A stretch of DNA of 25,566 nt from Oxalobacteraceae bacterium (GTDB lineage Bacteria; Pseudomonadota; Gammaproteobacteria; Burkholderiales; Burkholderiaceae_D), in NCBI GenBank assembly GCA_003537575.1, contig DPRS01000056.1, positions 1 through 25,566 on the forward strand, given 5' to 3'. Positions within the stretch are counted from its first letter, which is position 1; each line of letters opens with the position of its first letter. This document shows, in pieces, positions 6,973-14,963 of this stretch. Below the pieces are notes generated by a model. It saw only the letters and a program-made list of their open reading frames with translations. It ran no database searches and had not been told where the DNA came from. Both the position numbers and the translations under genes were made by a program.

Positions 6973-8389
6973 GGCGTCCTCCCAAGCCCCGCGCTGCAGT
7001 GGCGGCGGTATCGTCGTGTCTGGTGACGGCCGACAGCGGCCGATTCGGATGCGCCTGCATTTCATGCGCTTCATCTTCCGGACCGCGCGGCGGCCCGATG
7101 CGCACCAATCGGCGCAGCAGAATGAAACCGCCGCCGAAGATGACGGCGTAGCTGAGCATGTAGCCGAGCAGCGAGATCGCCACGTCGGTCGTGGTCAGCG
7201 AGGGCGTCACCGCGTCGCGCGTGCGCATCAGGCCGTAGATCACCCATGGCTGGCGGCCTACTTCGGTGGTAGTCCAGCCGGCCAGCACGGCGATGAAGCC
7301 TGCCGGCGACATCAGCATGCACCAGCGCAGGTAGCGGCGGCTGTCGAACAGCCGGCCTTTTTTCCATAGCAGCAGCCCGGCAATCACGGTCAGAAGCATT
7401 AGCACGCCGATGCCGACCATGGTGCGAAAGGCGAAGTAAACGATGGCCACCGGTGGACGGTCTTCCCTGGGCCATTCCTTCAGGCCTTTGACTTCGCCGT
7501 CCATGCTGTGCGTGAGATAGAGGCTGGCCAGGTTGGGTATGGCGATTTCAAAATGGTTCTTCTCGGCTTCCTCATCGGGGATGGCGAACAGCGAGGCCGG
7601 CACGCCGCGGCTGGTTTCCCAGATGCCTTCCATCGCCGCCACCTTGGCCGGCTGGTGCTCCAGCGAATTCAGGCCATGCAAGTCGCCCACCAAGACCTGC
7701 AGCGGCACCATGATGGCCAGGAAGGCCAGCGACATCCGTATCATGATCCTGCTCTCGGCGGGGAAGCGGTTCTGCCGCAGGTAGTAGGCGCCGACGCCGA
7801 GGATCACGAAAGCCGTGGTGACGAGGAAGGCGATCACCGTATGCGTCAGCCGATAGGGAAAGGAGGGCGTGAAGATGACATCGAACATACTGGTGGGGAA
7901 AAACCTGCCATCGATGACTTCGTAGCCGCGCGGCGTCTGCATCCAGCTATTGACTGCAAGAATCCAGAAGGACGACAGCAGGGTGCCGAGCGCCACCAGC
8001 ACGGCGGACATCGCATGCGCCCATTGCGGCACCAGCTTGCGGCCGAACAGCAGCACGCCGAGAAAGGCAGCTTCCAGGAAAAACGCGGTAATCACTTCAT
8101 AGGCAATCAGCGAGCCGATGACATTGGATGCGCTGTCGGAAAAGCGGCTCCAGTTGGTGCCGAACTGGAAAGGCATGACGATGCCGGAAACGACACCCAT
8201 GCCGAATGAAATGGCAAAGATCTTGATCCAGTAGGCCGACAGGCGGCGCACCGTGTCGTTTTTGGTGATCCACCAGCGCACTTCCAGCGTGGCGATATAG
8301 CAGGCCAGACCGACGGTAAAGGCCGGCAGCAGGATATGAAAAGCGATGACCCAGGCAAACTGTATTCTGGAAAGCAGCAATGCATCCAT
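6962..8389 (-). CDS. cydA: Cytochrome bd-type (CIO-like) quinol oxidase subunit I
   Basis: A 475-residue heme-bearing subunit that oxidises quinol in the inner membrane and reduces O2 to water. The heme b595-type axial His18 lies in the first helix (FAWVIAFHILLPAFTVG), a second heme His is in FPYRLTHTVIAF, and GRQPWVIYG is the family signature near residue 390. The Q-loop after GDLHGLNSLEHQPAKVAAMEGIWET is short, which marks the CIO/low-Q-loop subfamily. The C-terminal ~45 residues are polar and Arg/His-rich. The ATG is preceded by AAGGG at about 8 nt. A TTGAT-type FNR half-site pair lies only 20 bp upstream, placed to repress rather than activate. Confidence 0.95.
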   Translation of the reverse strand: MDALLLSRIQFAWVIAFHILLPAFTVGLACYIATLEVRWWITKNDTVRRLSAYWIKIFAISFGMGVVSGIVMPFQFGTNWSRFSDSASNVIGSLIAYEVITAFFLEAAFLGVLLFGRKLVPQWAHAMSAVLVALGTLLSSFWILAVNSWMQTPRGYEVIDGRFFPTSMFDVIFTPSFPYRLTHTVIAFLVTTAFVILGVGAYYLRQNRFPAESRIMIRMSLAFLAIMVPLQVLVGDLHGLNSLEHQPAKVAAMEGIWETSRGVPASLFAIPDEEAEKNHFEIAIPNLASLYLTHSMDGEVKGLKEWPREDRPPVAIVYFAFRTMVGIGVLMLLTVIAGLLLWKKGRLFDSRRYLRWCMLMSPAGFIAVLAGWTTTEVGRQPWVIYGLMRTRDAVTPSLTTTDVAISLLGYMLSYAVIFGGGFILLRRLVRIGPPRGPEDEAHEMQAHPNRPLSAVTRHDDTAATAARGLGGRHDA

Positions 8390-8403
8390 GGAAAGCCCTT
8401 CGT

Positions 8404-8417
8404 TTGACAGCGATCAA
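8404..8417 (-). promoter_or_regulatory. FNR/ANR-type box just upstream of cydA
   Basis: Minus-strand sequence TTGAT-CGCT-GTCAA matches the FNR consensus TTGAT-N4-ATCAA at 9 of 10 positions. Its centre is only 21 nt before the cydA ATG, so it cannot sit at -41.5 of a promoter for this gene. A site at or downstream of the transcript start would block transcription, which fits the known ANR repression of CIO oxidases at low oxygen in Pseudomonas. Confidence 0.45.
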
Positions 8418-8577
8418 TCAAGACAAGATGGGCAACCCGTGGGCCGCCGTGGCATCGAAAAGCATGCCGGATTTGCAATCCTGTTGATCAGACTGCAAGG
8501 CTGCAGAGGTGGTTCATCGCCGGAATCTGGCTGCCTGAAGGAAGCTGTCGCGCATGAGATAGCGCAAGTGCCAAGGC

Positions 8578-9084
8578 TTATCGATACCTGGGAGGTAGCG
8601 GAGGAAAGGAAGGAAAATCGTCCCGCGGCATGAACATCTGTTCCGACGTGAAATGGCCGCCCGCAGGAATGCGATGTCCCTTCGCATACATGCATTGCAT
8701 GAAGGCGACATCGTAGCGCTGCTGTACGCCGTAAGCCGAGGTTTGCGCTGCTCCCGTTCCGCTCAGGCCGCCGAGCGCCATCCCGGCGCCGGCGCCGACG
8801 GCGGCGCCGCGGCCGCCATTGGCGGCCGCGCCGGCGGCGGCTCCCAGCAAAGTGCCCACGGCGGCGCTGCGCACGCCGCTGTCAGCGGCATGGGCCGATG
8901 CGCCGCCTTTGCCGACCTGCAGGGAAGCGTAGTGCTTGCATTCGAAATCGTCGGCGCGGAACTGGTCGAAATTCTTGCCGGTTCCGGGCAACACCATCAC
9001 GCTGGGGCCTTCCGGCATGGACACGCAGGCGCCAAGCGAAAGAGCAGCTGCTGCGATGAGAAATGTCCTGGTCGTTTTCAGCAT
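8578..9084 (-). CDS. Glycine-zipper lipoprotein
   Basis: A 168-residue outer-membrane-type lipoprotein. The signal peptide ends in lipobox LGAC, with Cys20 as the acylated residue. Residues about 74-112 are an Ala/Gly glycine zipper (GTLLGAAAGAAANGG...GAGAGMALGGLSG), which forms packed membrane or oligomeric helices. The flanking region has two Cys (FECKHYA, FMQCMYAKGHRIP) that could form a disulfide, and the C-terminus is Pro/Phe-rich (FPSFPPLPPRYR). Function is unknown; such proteins are commonly tied to envelope stress. The Shine-Dalgarno GAGGAA overlaps the stop of the 37-aa ORF just upstream, implying translational coupling. Confidence 0.88.
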   Translation of the reverse strand: MLKTTRTFLIAAAALSLGACVSMPEGPSVMVLPGTGKNFDQFRADDFECKHYASLQVGKGGASAHAADSGVRSAAVGTLLGAAAGAAANGGRGAAVGAGAGMALGGLSGTGAAQTSAYGVQQRYDVAFMQCMYAKGHRIPAGGHFTSEQMFMPRDDFPSFPPLPPRYR

Positions 9085-9094
9085 GGAGAGTTCC

Positions 9095-9208
9095 TCATTG
9101 TTGCGGCTGCTGCGGCAGCCGTTGCCGGTCGGTCGGGCGGGGCAGCGCGAGATCGCATATGCCGGCGGCCAGCAATGCCAGAAGGAGGAGGTGGAGCTGT
9201 TTCATCAT
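9095..9208 (-). CDS. Small hydrophobic peptide (37 aa) coupled to the glycine-zipper lipoprotein
   Basis: A 37-codon frame starts at tandem ATG codons (9208, 9205) and ends with TGA at 9097-9095, 10 nt before the lipoprotein ATG. The product begins MMKQLHLLLLALLAAGICDLALP and ends with a short polar, Gln/Pro-rich tail. It has a classic n-region plus hydrophobic core, with a Cys18 in an imperfect lipobox (AGIC). The stop overlaps the downstream gene's Shine-Dalgarno (TGAGGA). It could be a tiny lipoprotein or membrane peptide, or a leader that controls the next gene. No homologue is recognised; whether it is translated is unproven. Confidence 0.4.
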   Translation of the reverse strand: MMKQLHLLLLALLAAGICDLALPRPTDRQRLPQQPQQ

Positions 9209-9234
9209 GAATCCCGCAGTGGGATAAATATAAA

Positions 9235-9263
9235 ATTAGACTGGCGTCATGAATCATCGTTCA
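9235..9263 (-). promoter_or_regulatory. Possible weak ECF-like promoter before the small peptide/lipoprotein
   Basis: On the minus strand, TGAACGA (9263-9257) is followed after 16 nt by TCTAAT (9240-9235). The -10 is identical to that of the folE and DUF4142 promoters, and the -35 matches their GGAACGT at 5 of 7 positions with one nt shorter spacing. The start would be near 9228, 20 nt before ATG 9208. Confidence 0.3.
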
Positions 9264-9335
9264 GCCGCCCGAACCGACAGGGACGCCAGCGGTCATGGTA
9301 AATTCACTGCTGATTAACAACTTATTCGTTCTCAA

Positions 9336-10307
9336 ATGACAGCCAAGAACAATGCAAAAACCGTGTCGCTGGTGCTCGGCAGCGGGGGCGCGCGCGGCAT
9401 GGCGCACATCGGCGTGATCAACTGGCTGGTCGAGAACGGTTATCAGATCAAGTCGATCGCCGGTTCCTCGATGGGGGCGCTGATCGGCGGGGTCTACGCC
9501 AGCGGCAAGCTCGAGCTCTACGCCGAATGGGTGCGCGCGCTGCAAAAGATCGATGTGGTGCGCCTGCTCGATCCGGCCTTGAGCCGCGCAGGGCTGATCA
9601 AAGGCGAGCGCATCATGGAATTGATGCGCAAGATGGTCGGCGACGTCAACATCGAGGACCTGCCGGTTTCCTTCGTCGCGGTGGCGATGGATTACCACTC
9701 GGGGAAGGAAATCTGGCTGCGCAAGGGCAATCTGTTCGATGCCATCCGCGGCTCGATCGCCATCCCCATGGTCTTTACGCCCTTCAAGACCGGCGGCCGC
9801 TACCTGATCGATGGCGGCATCATCAATCCGGTACCGATCGCGCCCACGCTCAACGACCATACCGACCTGACGGTCGTCGTCGGCCTGAGCGGGCGCGAGG
9901 AGAACCGCATGCCACCGCCTCCACCAGCGCCGGAACCGGAGCGGGAAGCGGCAGAGCAAGCCAGCCCGTACCGCAAGCGCATCCGCAGTTTCATGGAAAG
10001 CCTGACGCCCGCCACGTCGAGCATGCCTGCATCGATCGGCATGCTCGACGTGGCGCTGAAAGCGATGGATACCATGGAGGCGGCGATCACCCGTTTCAAG
10101 CTGGCTGCCTATTCACCCGACGTGATTATCGAAATTCCCCACAATGCCTGTCAGATTCATGAATTCTGGCGCGCCGAGGAATTGATCTCGCTGGGCAGGG
10201 CGCGCGCGGCGCGCGCCTTCAGCCGGCAGCAGATCGATCATGCGCCGGATTATGGGCACGCCAGGCTGCGGGCGGAGGCTTCTCCAGAGAGGGATGCGGA
10301 GGCGTGA
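9336..10307 (+). CDS. Patatin-like phospholipase (RssA/NTE family)
   Basis: A 323-residue serine hydrolase of the bacterial RssA/NTE-type patatin group. The oxyanion motif GSGGARG (15-21), nucleophile elbow GSSMG with Ser45, and DGG motif with Asp159 are intact. GSIAIPMVFTPF (139-150) precedes the Asp as expected. A Pro-rich, charged insertion (about 195-220, PPPPPAPEPER) separates the catalytic domain from a C-terminal helical region with no recognised domain. No signal peptide is seen. It likely hydrolyses phospholipids or lysophospholipids on the inner face of the membrane. No good Shine-Dalgarno precedes this ATG, so the start is somewhat uncertain. It is not closely similar to the patatin at 4700. 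Confidence 0.93.
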   Translation: MTAKNNAKTVSLVLGSGGARGMAHIGVINWLVENGYQIKSIAGSSMGALIGGVYASGKLELYAEWVRALQKIDVVRLLDPALSRAGLIKGERIMELMRKMVGDVNIEDLPVSFVAVAMDYHSGKEIWLRKGNLFDAIRGSIAIPMVFTPFKTGGRYLIDGGIINPVPIAPTLNDHTDLTVVVGLSGREENRMPPPPPAPEPEREAAEQASPYRKRIRSFMESLTPATSSMPASIGMLDVALKAMDTMEAAITRFKLAAYSPDVIIEIPHNACQIHEFWRAEELISLGRARAARAFSRQQIDHAPDYGHARLRAEASPERDAEA

Positions 10308-10415
10308 AGCAGGTTCGCTCAACAACAAGCGCTTTGGCCGGGTTGCGATGGATCAAGCGGAATCGGCGTGCCGGCACTTAGCATGGATTTTTCAGAATGA
10401 CACCCGGAGAACCTG

Positions 10416-11003
10416 ATGGGCAAACGCATACTCCTGCTGCAGGGCCACCCGGACGCCAGCCAGCGCCACTTCGGTCATGCGCTGGCGGATGCTTATGCCG
10501 CCGGGGCGGCGCAGGCCGGGCATGATCTGCGCCGCATCGAAGTGGCGACGCTGGAATTTCCCTTGTTGCGCAGCGAGCGTGAGTGGGAGCAGGGCGGCTT
10601 GCCGCCCGCCCTGGAGGATGCCCAGCAATCGCTCAAATGGGCCGAGCACCTGGTGCTGTTTTTTCCGCTGTGGCTGGGCGACATGCCGGCATCGTTCAAG
10701 GGTTTCCTGGAACAGGTGGCGCGTCCCGGTTTCGCCTTCACTGGCGATCGCAAGAATCCCTTTTTGCAGAAGGGCTTGACTGGCCGCTCGGCGCGGGTGG
10801 TGGTCACCATGGGCATGCCGGCGCTGATCTATCGCTGGTATTTCCGGGCGCACAGCGTCAAGTCGCTGGAGCGCAATATCCTCGGTTTTGTCGGCATTGC
10901 GCCGGTCCATGAAACGCTGATCGGCAGGGTCGGTGAGCTGTCGCAGAAAGATGCCGCCAAGTGGCTGGACAAGCTGGCGGCGCTGGGACAGGAAGCCAGC
11001 TAG
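10416..11003 (+). CDS. Flavodoxin-fold NAD(P)H:quinone oxidoreductase
   Basis: A 195-residue cytoplasmic flavoprotein of the Flavodoxin_2 family (KefF/MdaB/NQO1-like). It starts with the beta-strand/phosphate loop KRILLLQGHPDASQRHF, continues with AEHLVLFFPLWLGDMPASFKGFLEQV (about 80-103, the FMN/quinone-site strand) and GxTGRSARVVVTMGMPALIYRWYF. It would reduce quinones in two-electron steps using NAD(P)H. GGAGA precedes the ATG at about 9 nt. Its TAG stop shares a CTAG tetranucleotide with the stop of the convergent CDF gene. Confidence 0.92.
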   Translation: MGKRILLLQGHPDASQRHFGHALADAYAAGAAQAGHDLRRIEVATLEFPLLRSEREWEQGGLPPALEDAQQSLKWAEHLVLFFPLWLGDMPASFKGFLEQVARPGFAFTGDRKNPFLQKGLTGRSARVVVTMGMPALIYRWYFRAHSVKSLERNILGFVGIAPVHETLIGRVGELSQKDAAKWLDKLAALGQEAS

Positions 11004-11866
11004 GCGCGCCGGTCCGGCTCGGGGTGCGTGAGCACCTGGCTGTCCGGCACGATGCGATGGATATCCCGCTCGATTTCATCGAGCAGGTCATGGGTCTGGA
11101 CGATAGTCCAGAACGGCGGCACTAGCACATTTACGTACACGAAGCTTTGTGCGCCGGCGCGGCGGGTGCGCAGATTGGCGAAGCGCACGCCGTGGCCGGT
11201 GTGCTGTTGCAGCGAGGTTTCGATTTGCGCCACCGTTTCCGCCGGCAGCGCGGCATCCATCAAGCCATCGGCCGAAGCATGGATCAGGCGCCATCCTTCG
11301 ACCAGGATGTGCAGGCCGACCGCGATCGCAATCACCGCATCGAGCCACAGCTGCCCGGTCAGCGCGACCACCAGCACGCCGGCGATCACGCCGGCCGACG
11401 TCCACACATCCGTCATCAGGTGGCGCGAGCCCCCCTCCAGGGCAATCGAGCGAAAGCGCACGGCGGCGCGACGCATGATCTGCGCCACCGCCAGGTTGAT
11501 GACGCTGCTGGCGGTGGAAAAAGCCAGGCCAAGCCCGACCGACTCCAGCGGCTGCGGCGCAAACAGGCGCTGCACCGCCGCCCAGATGATGGCCGCCGCC
11601 GCGACGAAGATCATCAGCCCCTCGGCGCCGCTGGAAAAATATTCGGCCTTGCTGTGGCCGAGCGGATGTTCCGCATCCGGCGGGGATTGGGCGATGGTGA
11701 TCATGGTCAGCGCGAACAGCGCGGCAGCCAGGTTGACGAAGGATTCCAGCGCATCCGACAGCAGGCCCATCGAGCCGGTCAGCCACCAGGCGATGCCCTT
11801 GAGGGTAATGGTGAGGACGGCGGCGGCGGTCGAGAGCCAGAAATAGTGGCGGACTTCCATGATCAT
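11000..11866 (-). CDS. Cation diffusion facilitator (CDF) metal transporter
   Basis: A 288-residue divalent metal/proton antiporter in the inner membrane, with six hydrophobic helices (about residues 10-210) and a C-terminal ferredoxin-like cytoplasmic domain (about 215-280). The transport site appears as Asp38 in helix 2 (LLSDALESFVN) and His149-x3-Asp153 in helix 5 (HLMTDVWTS). The H/D composition suggests Zn(II) (possibly Fe(II) or Co(II)) efflux. In helix 2 the residue four positions after Asp38 is Ser42 rather than Asp. HPLGHSKAEYFSSGAEG is the conserved loop before helix 3. The start is ATG 11866 or 11860; neither has a strong Shine-Dalgarno. Confidence 0.94.
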   Translation of the reverse strand: MIMEVRHYFWLSTAAAVLTITLKGIAWWLTGSMGLLSDALESFVNLAAALFALTMITIAQSPPDAEHPLGHSKAEYFSSGAEGLMIFVAAAAIIWAAVQRLFAPQPLESVGLGLAFSTASSVINLAVAQIMRRAAVRFRSIALEGGSRHLMTDVWTSAGVIAGVLVVALTGQLWLDAVIAIAVGLHILVEGWRLIHASADGLMDAALPAETVAQIETSLQQHTGHGVRFANLRTRRAGAQSFVYVNVLVPPFWTIVQTHDLLDEIERDIHRIVPDSQVLTHPEPDRRA

Positions 11867-11939
11867 GATCTGGCGGATGGTTCGGTTCGGGATACGTTAT
11901 TGCCCGGCAGTATACATCCGCTTTGCAGACCCCGAAGCG

Positions 11940-13103
11940 CTACAGCAGGTCGGGCACGAGCGGCGCGCCCGACTGCTGCCTTGCCCTGATCTCCCCGACG
12001 GTTGCCATCAGCCCGGAAAAGTCTGCATCGGTGAGGGGAGAATTGCCCATCCTTTGCCAGAAAGCCGGGGCGCTGTCGATGCCATAACCGGCCCGCGCCA
12101 GCAGGTAAAGAGCCAGTTTCCTGGCGCGCAGGTCGACATCGGCGGGGACGGGCGGGAGTCCTCCTGCAGTGGCTGCAGTGGCGCCATCCGCCGCTTGCGG
12201 CGCCAGCGTATGCAGGCGATCGATCAGGGCGGCCGGTTCCGGCAGCGGTTCCTGCGCAAGGATGTTGCGGGCGACTTCCGGCGCCAGCACGTAGGCCAGC
12301 TCCTCATCGGATTGCAGCAGGTTCAGCATGCCGCGCGTGACCATGACGCGCTGGCCATCGGCGAAACTGCCGGCGAAATCGGCATTGCCGAGGTCGATGA
12401 TCATCGCGCAGGAGGGCGTCAATGGAATATCGAAGCCCATGCGTTCGCCATCGCGCAGGACTGCCAGGCTGACGCCGTTGCGCCCTTGCAGTTCCGAAGC
12501 GATGATGGAGGCGCTGGCGCTTTCCGCATCCGGCCCCTGGGGCAAGGGCTCGATCTCGATTGCCAGCAGGATGTCGCCCTTTTTCAGGCCGGCCTGTTCG
12601 GCGCCGCTGCCCGGCAGGACGGACATGACGCGCAGGCGCTCTTCCAGGCCCAGGTCGGATTGCGCCGTGTCTGCAAATGCCTCCGAATAGGAATAGCGGT
12701 TCTTGGCGGTGAAGCCGAGCAGGTTGCGGGCGTGGCGCGGGCACAGTTCGGTATTGTTGATCAGCAGCGGCGCGGCGACCCGATATAGGTGCCCTTGTTG
12801 TGCGACCCATGTGCGCAGGATGTCCGCCTGGTCCGGTGCGGTGGCCTGGACTGGCGCCGGCGGCGCTGCTGGTATGGCCGGGGCTGTTGTTTGCGGCGGA
12901 GCGGCAGGCGACGGCGCCGGTGTCGGCGTGGAAGCGGCTGCGGCGGATGGCGAGGGGGCGGCAGACGGAACCGGCCGCATGATTTGCCGCGGCGCCTGCT
13001 GCATGGCGCAGCCGGCCAGCGCCGCGCTCAGGCAGGCGGCCATAAGCTGCCCCTTGCCTGGCAGGGCAAGACATCGCTGCCGGATATGCGTGTTTTTATT
13101 CAA
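11940..13103 (-). CDS. PDZ-domain lipoprotein with degenerate M48 peptidase fold
   Basis: A 387-residue exported lipoprotein. The frame is open to ATG 13160, but TTG 13103 is preceded by GGGAGA at 6 nt and gives a proper signal peptide with lipobox LAGC (Cys32), so I prefer it. Residues about 40-90 are a Pro/Ala linker. A PDZ domain follows (about 150-232, LPGSGAEQAGLKKGDILLAIE). The rest aligns with M48 peptidases (VMVTRGMLNLLQSDEELAYVLA... and ARAGYGIDSAPAFWQRM), but HExxH is replaced by PEVAR (275-279) and the third ligand Glu by Arg (RARKLA), so no zinc site remains. It is probably a non-proteolytic scaffold or regulator of envelope proteolysis (inference). It follows the BrkB-like gene on the same strand. 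Confidence 0.88.
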   Translation of the reverse strand: MNKNTHIRQRCLALPGKGQLMAACLSAALAGCAMQQAPRQIMRPVPSAAPSPSAAAASTPTPAPSPAAPPQTTAPAIPAAPPAPVQATAPDQADILRTWVAQQGHLYRVAAPLLINNTELCPRHARNLLGFTAKNRYSYSEAFADTAQSDLGLEERLRVMSVLPGSGAEQAGLKKGDILLAIEIEPLPQGPDAESASASIIASELQGRNGVSLAVLRDGERMGFDIPLTPSCAMIIDLGNADFAGSFADGQRVMVTRGMLNLLQSDEELAYVLAPEVARNILAQEPLPEPAALIDRLHTLAPQAADGATAATAGGLPPVPADVDLRARKLALYLLARAGYGIDSAPAFWQRMGNSPLTDADFSGLMATVGEIRARQQSGAPLVPDLL

Positions 13104-13172
13104 CGGCTTTCTCCCGTGGCGCCTGTTTTGAAAGATGGCAGCTGATTTTAAGAGGACCATCTTAGCTCAGGC

Positions 13173-14072
13173 TTAAGGTGCTTTTTTCAGGTGCTTTTGT
13201 TTATCCTGCATCCCTACTTCCTTGGCGGCGTGGCCTTCGATGACGGCATTGATCTCTGCGCCGAACAGGAATGTGGCGGCAGAAAGGTTCAGGTATACCA
13301 GCAGCACGATCACCGCCCCGATGCTGCCGTAAGTGACGTTATAGTTGCCGAAGTTTTGCACGTAAAAGCTGAAGCCCAGGGAGGCGGCTAGCCAGATCAC
13401 GACCGCGAGCAGGGAACCAGGAGAAATCAGCTTGAACTTGTGCGGGATCCCGGGCGGAACGTCCGGCGCCACATAATAGAGCAGGGCAAACGCCAGGCTG
13501 ACCAGCAGCAGCGCGGCCGGCAGGCGCAGCCAGGTCCATAGCATGACAAACAGCGATTCCAGCCCCACCTGTTGCGCCAGCCATTGCATTGCCTGCGGTC
13601 CGACGATCAACAGCCCCGCTGCCAGAATCATCATGACTGCAATACCCAGGGTGATAAAAACGGAGATCGGATAGAGTTTCCATGCCGGGCGGGTTTCCCT
13701 GGCATCGTAGGCGGCATTCAATGCCGTCATCACCGCGCGGATGCCGCGCGCGGCCAGCCACAACGCCGTAATGGCGCCCAGTGACATCAAGCCTTTTTGC
13801 GGCAATTGCATTTCATTGATGACCCGGTTGACCTGGTCCATCGCCGGCGGCGGCAGGAATCCCTGCGCCTGTTCGCGCAGCCAGTTGAAAAAATCCGACA
13901 GCTCAAAAAAACCGAACAGGGCAATCAGGAAAATAATGAAGGGGAAAAGTGAAAACAGGACGTGGTAGGCCAGCGCGGCGGCATAGGTCGCCATGTCATG
14001 CTGGATAAAATTCCGGATTGCCTTGTAGAGGACGGCGACGGGATCGAATCCTTCAAAGCCCGCAATTTTCAT
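13173..14072 (-). CDS. YihY/BrkB-family inner membrane protein
   Basis: A 299-residue polytopic membrane protein with about six helices (near 28-55, 93-115, 133-160, 178-200, 208-232 and 240-265). Family signatures include the N-terminal MATYAAALAYHVLFSLFPFIIF stretch, ALWLAARGIRAVMTALNAAYD, and the C-terminal YGSIGAVIVLLVYLNLSAATFLFGAEINAV. Members are sometimes annotated as RNase BN or as virulence factor BrkB; the RNase assignment is historical and incorrect, and the true function is unknown. The C-terminus is a short Lys-rich tail. It lies 69 bp upstream of the PDZ lipoprotein on the same strand, so the two may be co-transcribed. Confidence 0.93.
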   Translation of the reverse strand: MKIAGFEGFDPVAVLYKAIRNFIQHDMATYAAALAYHVLFSLFPFIIFLIALFGFFELSDFFNWLREQAQGFLPPPAMDQVNRVINEMQLPQKGLMSLGAITALWLAARGIRAVMTALNAAYDARETRPAWKLYPISVFITLGIAVMMILAAGLLIVGPQAMQWLAQQVGLESLFVMLWTWLRLPAALLLVSLAFALLYYVAPDVPPGIPHKFKLISPGSLLAVVIWLAASLGFSFYVQNFGNYNVTYGSIGAVIVLLVYLNLSAATFLFGAEINAVIEGHAAKEVGMQDKQKHLKKAP

Positions 14073-14268
14073 GACCAGCTCCTGTTCAGGATGTATGCGC
14101 TCAAGCCGGTTGGATCAACTTGCTTGCCGGCGGTTTGATAGACATGATGCTACCTGTTTTGCTGATGTGCGTCACTGGATTGTGCAAGTGCTATTCCTGA
14201 TGCTAGATCATGTGCCGATTGAATTGCTTTCCGGCTTCTGCCAAGAGGAACATCGTGTTCGTCAAGGT

Positions 14269-14290
14269 AGCAATATTGCTGCGCTATACT
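14269..14290 (+). promoter_or_regulatory. Palindrome next to a probable -10 element upstream of the transglutaminase-like gene
   Basis: AGCAATATTGCT (14269-14280) is a perfect 12-bp palindrome, ending 4 bp before the -10-like TATACT (14285-14290). It lies about 23-44 bp before ATG 14313, where a repressor would overlap the promoter. The binding protein is unknown. Confidence 0.35.
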
Positions 14291-14312
14291 TTGCGGTAGT
14301 ACAGGAAGTCCA

Positions 14313-14963
14313 ATGCTTGTCGATCAAATGAATAATAGGCATATAGCGCCAATGAATCCTTACCTGTCATCCAGCACATATATCGATGCCGACCACCCTG
14401 TGGTCGTTCAGAAAGCGGCGGAACTGGCGCGCGGCTGCGCTTCAGAGGAAGCGCGGGTAAGGGCCTGCTTCGAATTCGTGCGCGACGCCATCCGGCACAG
14501 CTGGGATTACAAACTCAATCCGGTGACGTGCAAGGCTTCCGAAGTCCTGGAACATGGCACCGGGTATTGTTACGCAAAGAGCCACTTGCTTGCGGCTTTG
14601 CTGCGAGCGAATGGTGTGCCCGCAGGGCTATGCTATCAGCGCCTGTCTGTCGGTACGGAAGGCGGTCCCTACTGCCTGCACGGCTTAAATGCCGTTTATT
14701 TAAAGGAATACGGCTGGTATCGGCTGGATGCAAGAGGAAACAAGGCGACAATCAATGCGCAATTCTCTCCGCCGCATGAACGATTGGCTTTCGTCATCAG
14801 GGACGGCAACGAGAGGGATCTGCCGGAAATATGGGCCGAACCCTTGCCCCTGATTGTCCATACGCTGACGTCCTGCGCTACGGTGACAGAGGTGGCCGAA
14901 AATCTGCCAGATATCGAATTGGTCGACGCCGGCGTGCCGCCTGGCGCCATCACGAAGTCCTAG
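14313..14963 (+). CDS. Transglutaminase-like (cysteine protease-fold) protein
   Basis: A 216-residue cytoplasmic protein with the transglutaminase-core catalytic triad: Cys86 (HGTGYCYAKSHLLAALLRA), His123 (CLHGLNAVYL) and Asp139 (YRLDARGN). The segment RACFEFVRDAIRHSWDY before it is the usual lead-in helix. Bacterial members of this group are predicted peptidases or amidases; the substrate is not known. ATG 14313 has AGGAAG at about 6 nt; ATG 14352 (MNPYL) is an alternative start resembling relatives. Its TAG stop shares a CTAG with the stop of the convergent 65-aa gene. Confidence 0.9.
   Translation: MLVDQMNNRHIAPMNPYLSSSTYIDADHPVVVQKAAELARGCASEEARVRACFEFVRDAIRHSWDYKLNPVTCKASEVLEHGTGYCYAKSHLLAALLRANGVPAGLCYQRLSVGTEGGPYCLHGLNAVYLKEYGWYRLDARGNKATINAQFSPPHERLAFVIRDGNERDLPEIWAEPLPLIVHTLTSCATVTEVAENLPDIELVDAGVPPGAITKS

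Noticed and set aside
6214..8209. Long open frames on the plus strand opposite cydB and cydA (for example 6214-7026 and 7508-8209)
   Set aside because: They are antisense shadows in GC-rich DNA: low-complexity Gln/Arg/His-rich products without domains, while the minus strand encodes clear oxidase subunits.
13173..14072. Annotation as ribonuclease BN
   Set aside because: The YihY family was wrongly named RNase BN; the real RNase BN is a different, soluble protein. This is a polytopic membrane protein.
14071..14331. 86-codon plus-strand frame upstream of the transglutaminase-like gene
   Set aside because: It has no ribosome binding site, overlaps the next gene's start and covers the palindrome and -10; composition is not protein-like.
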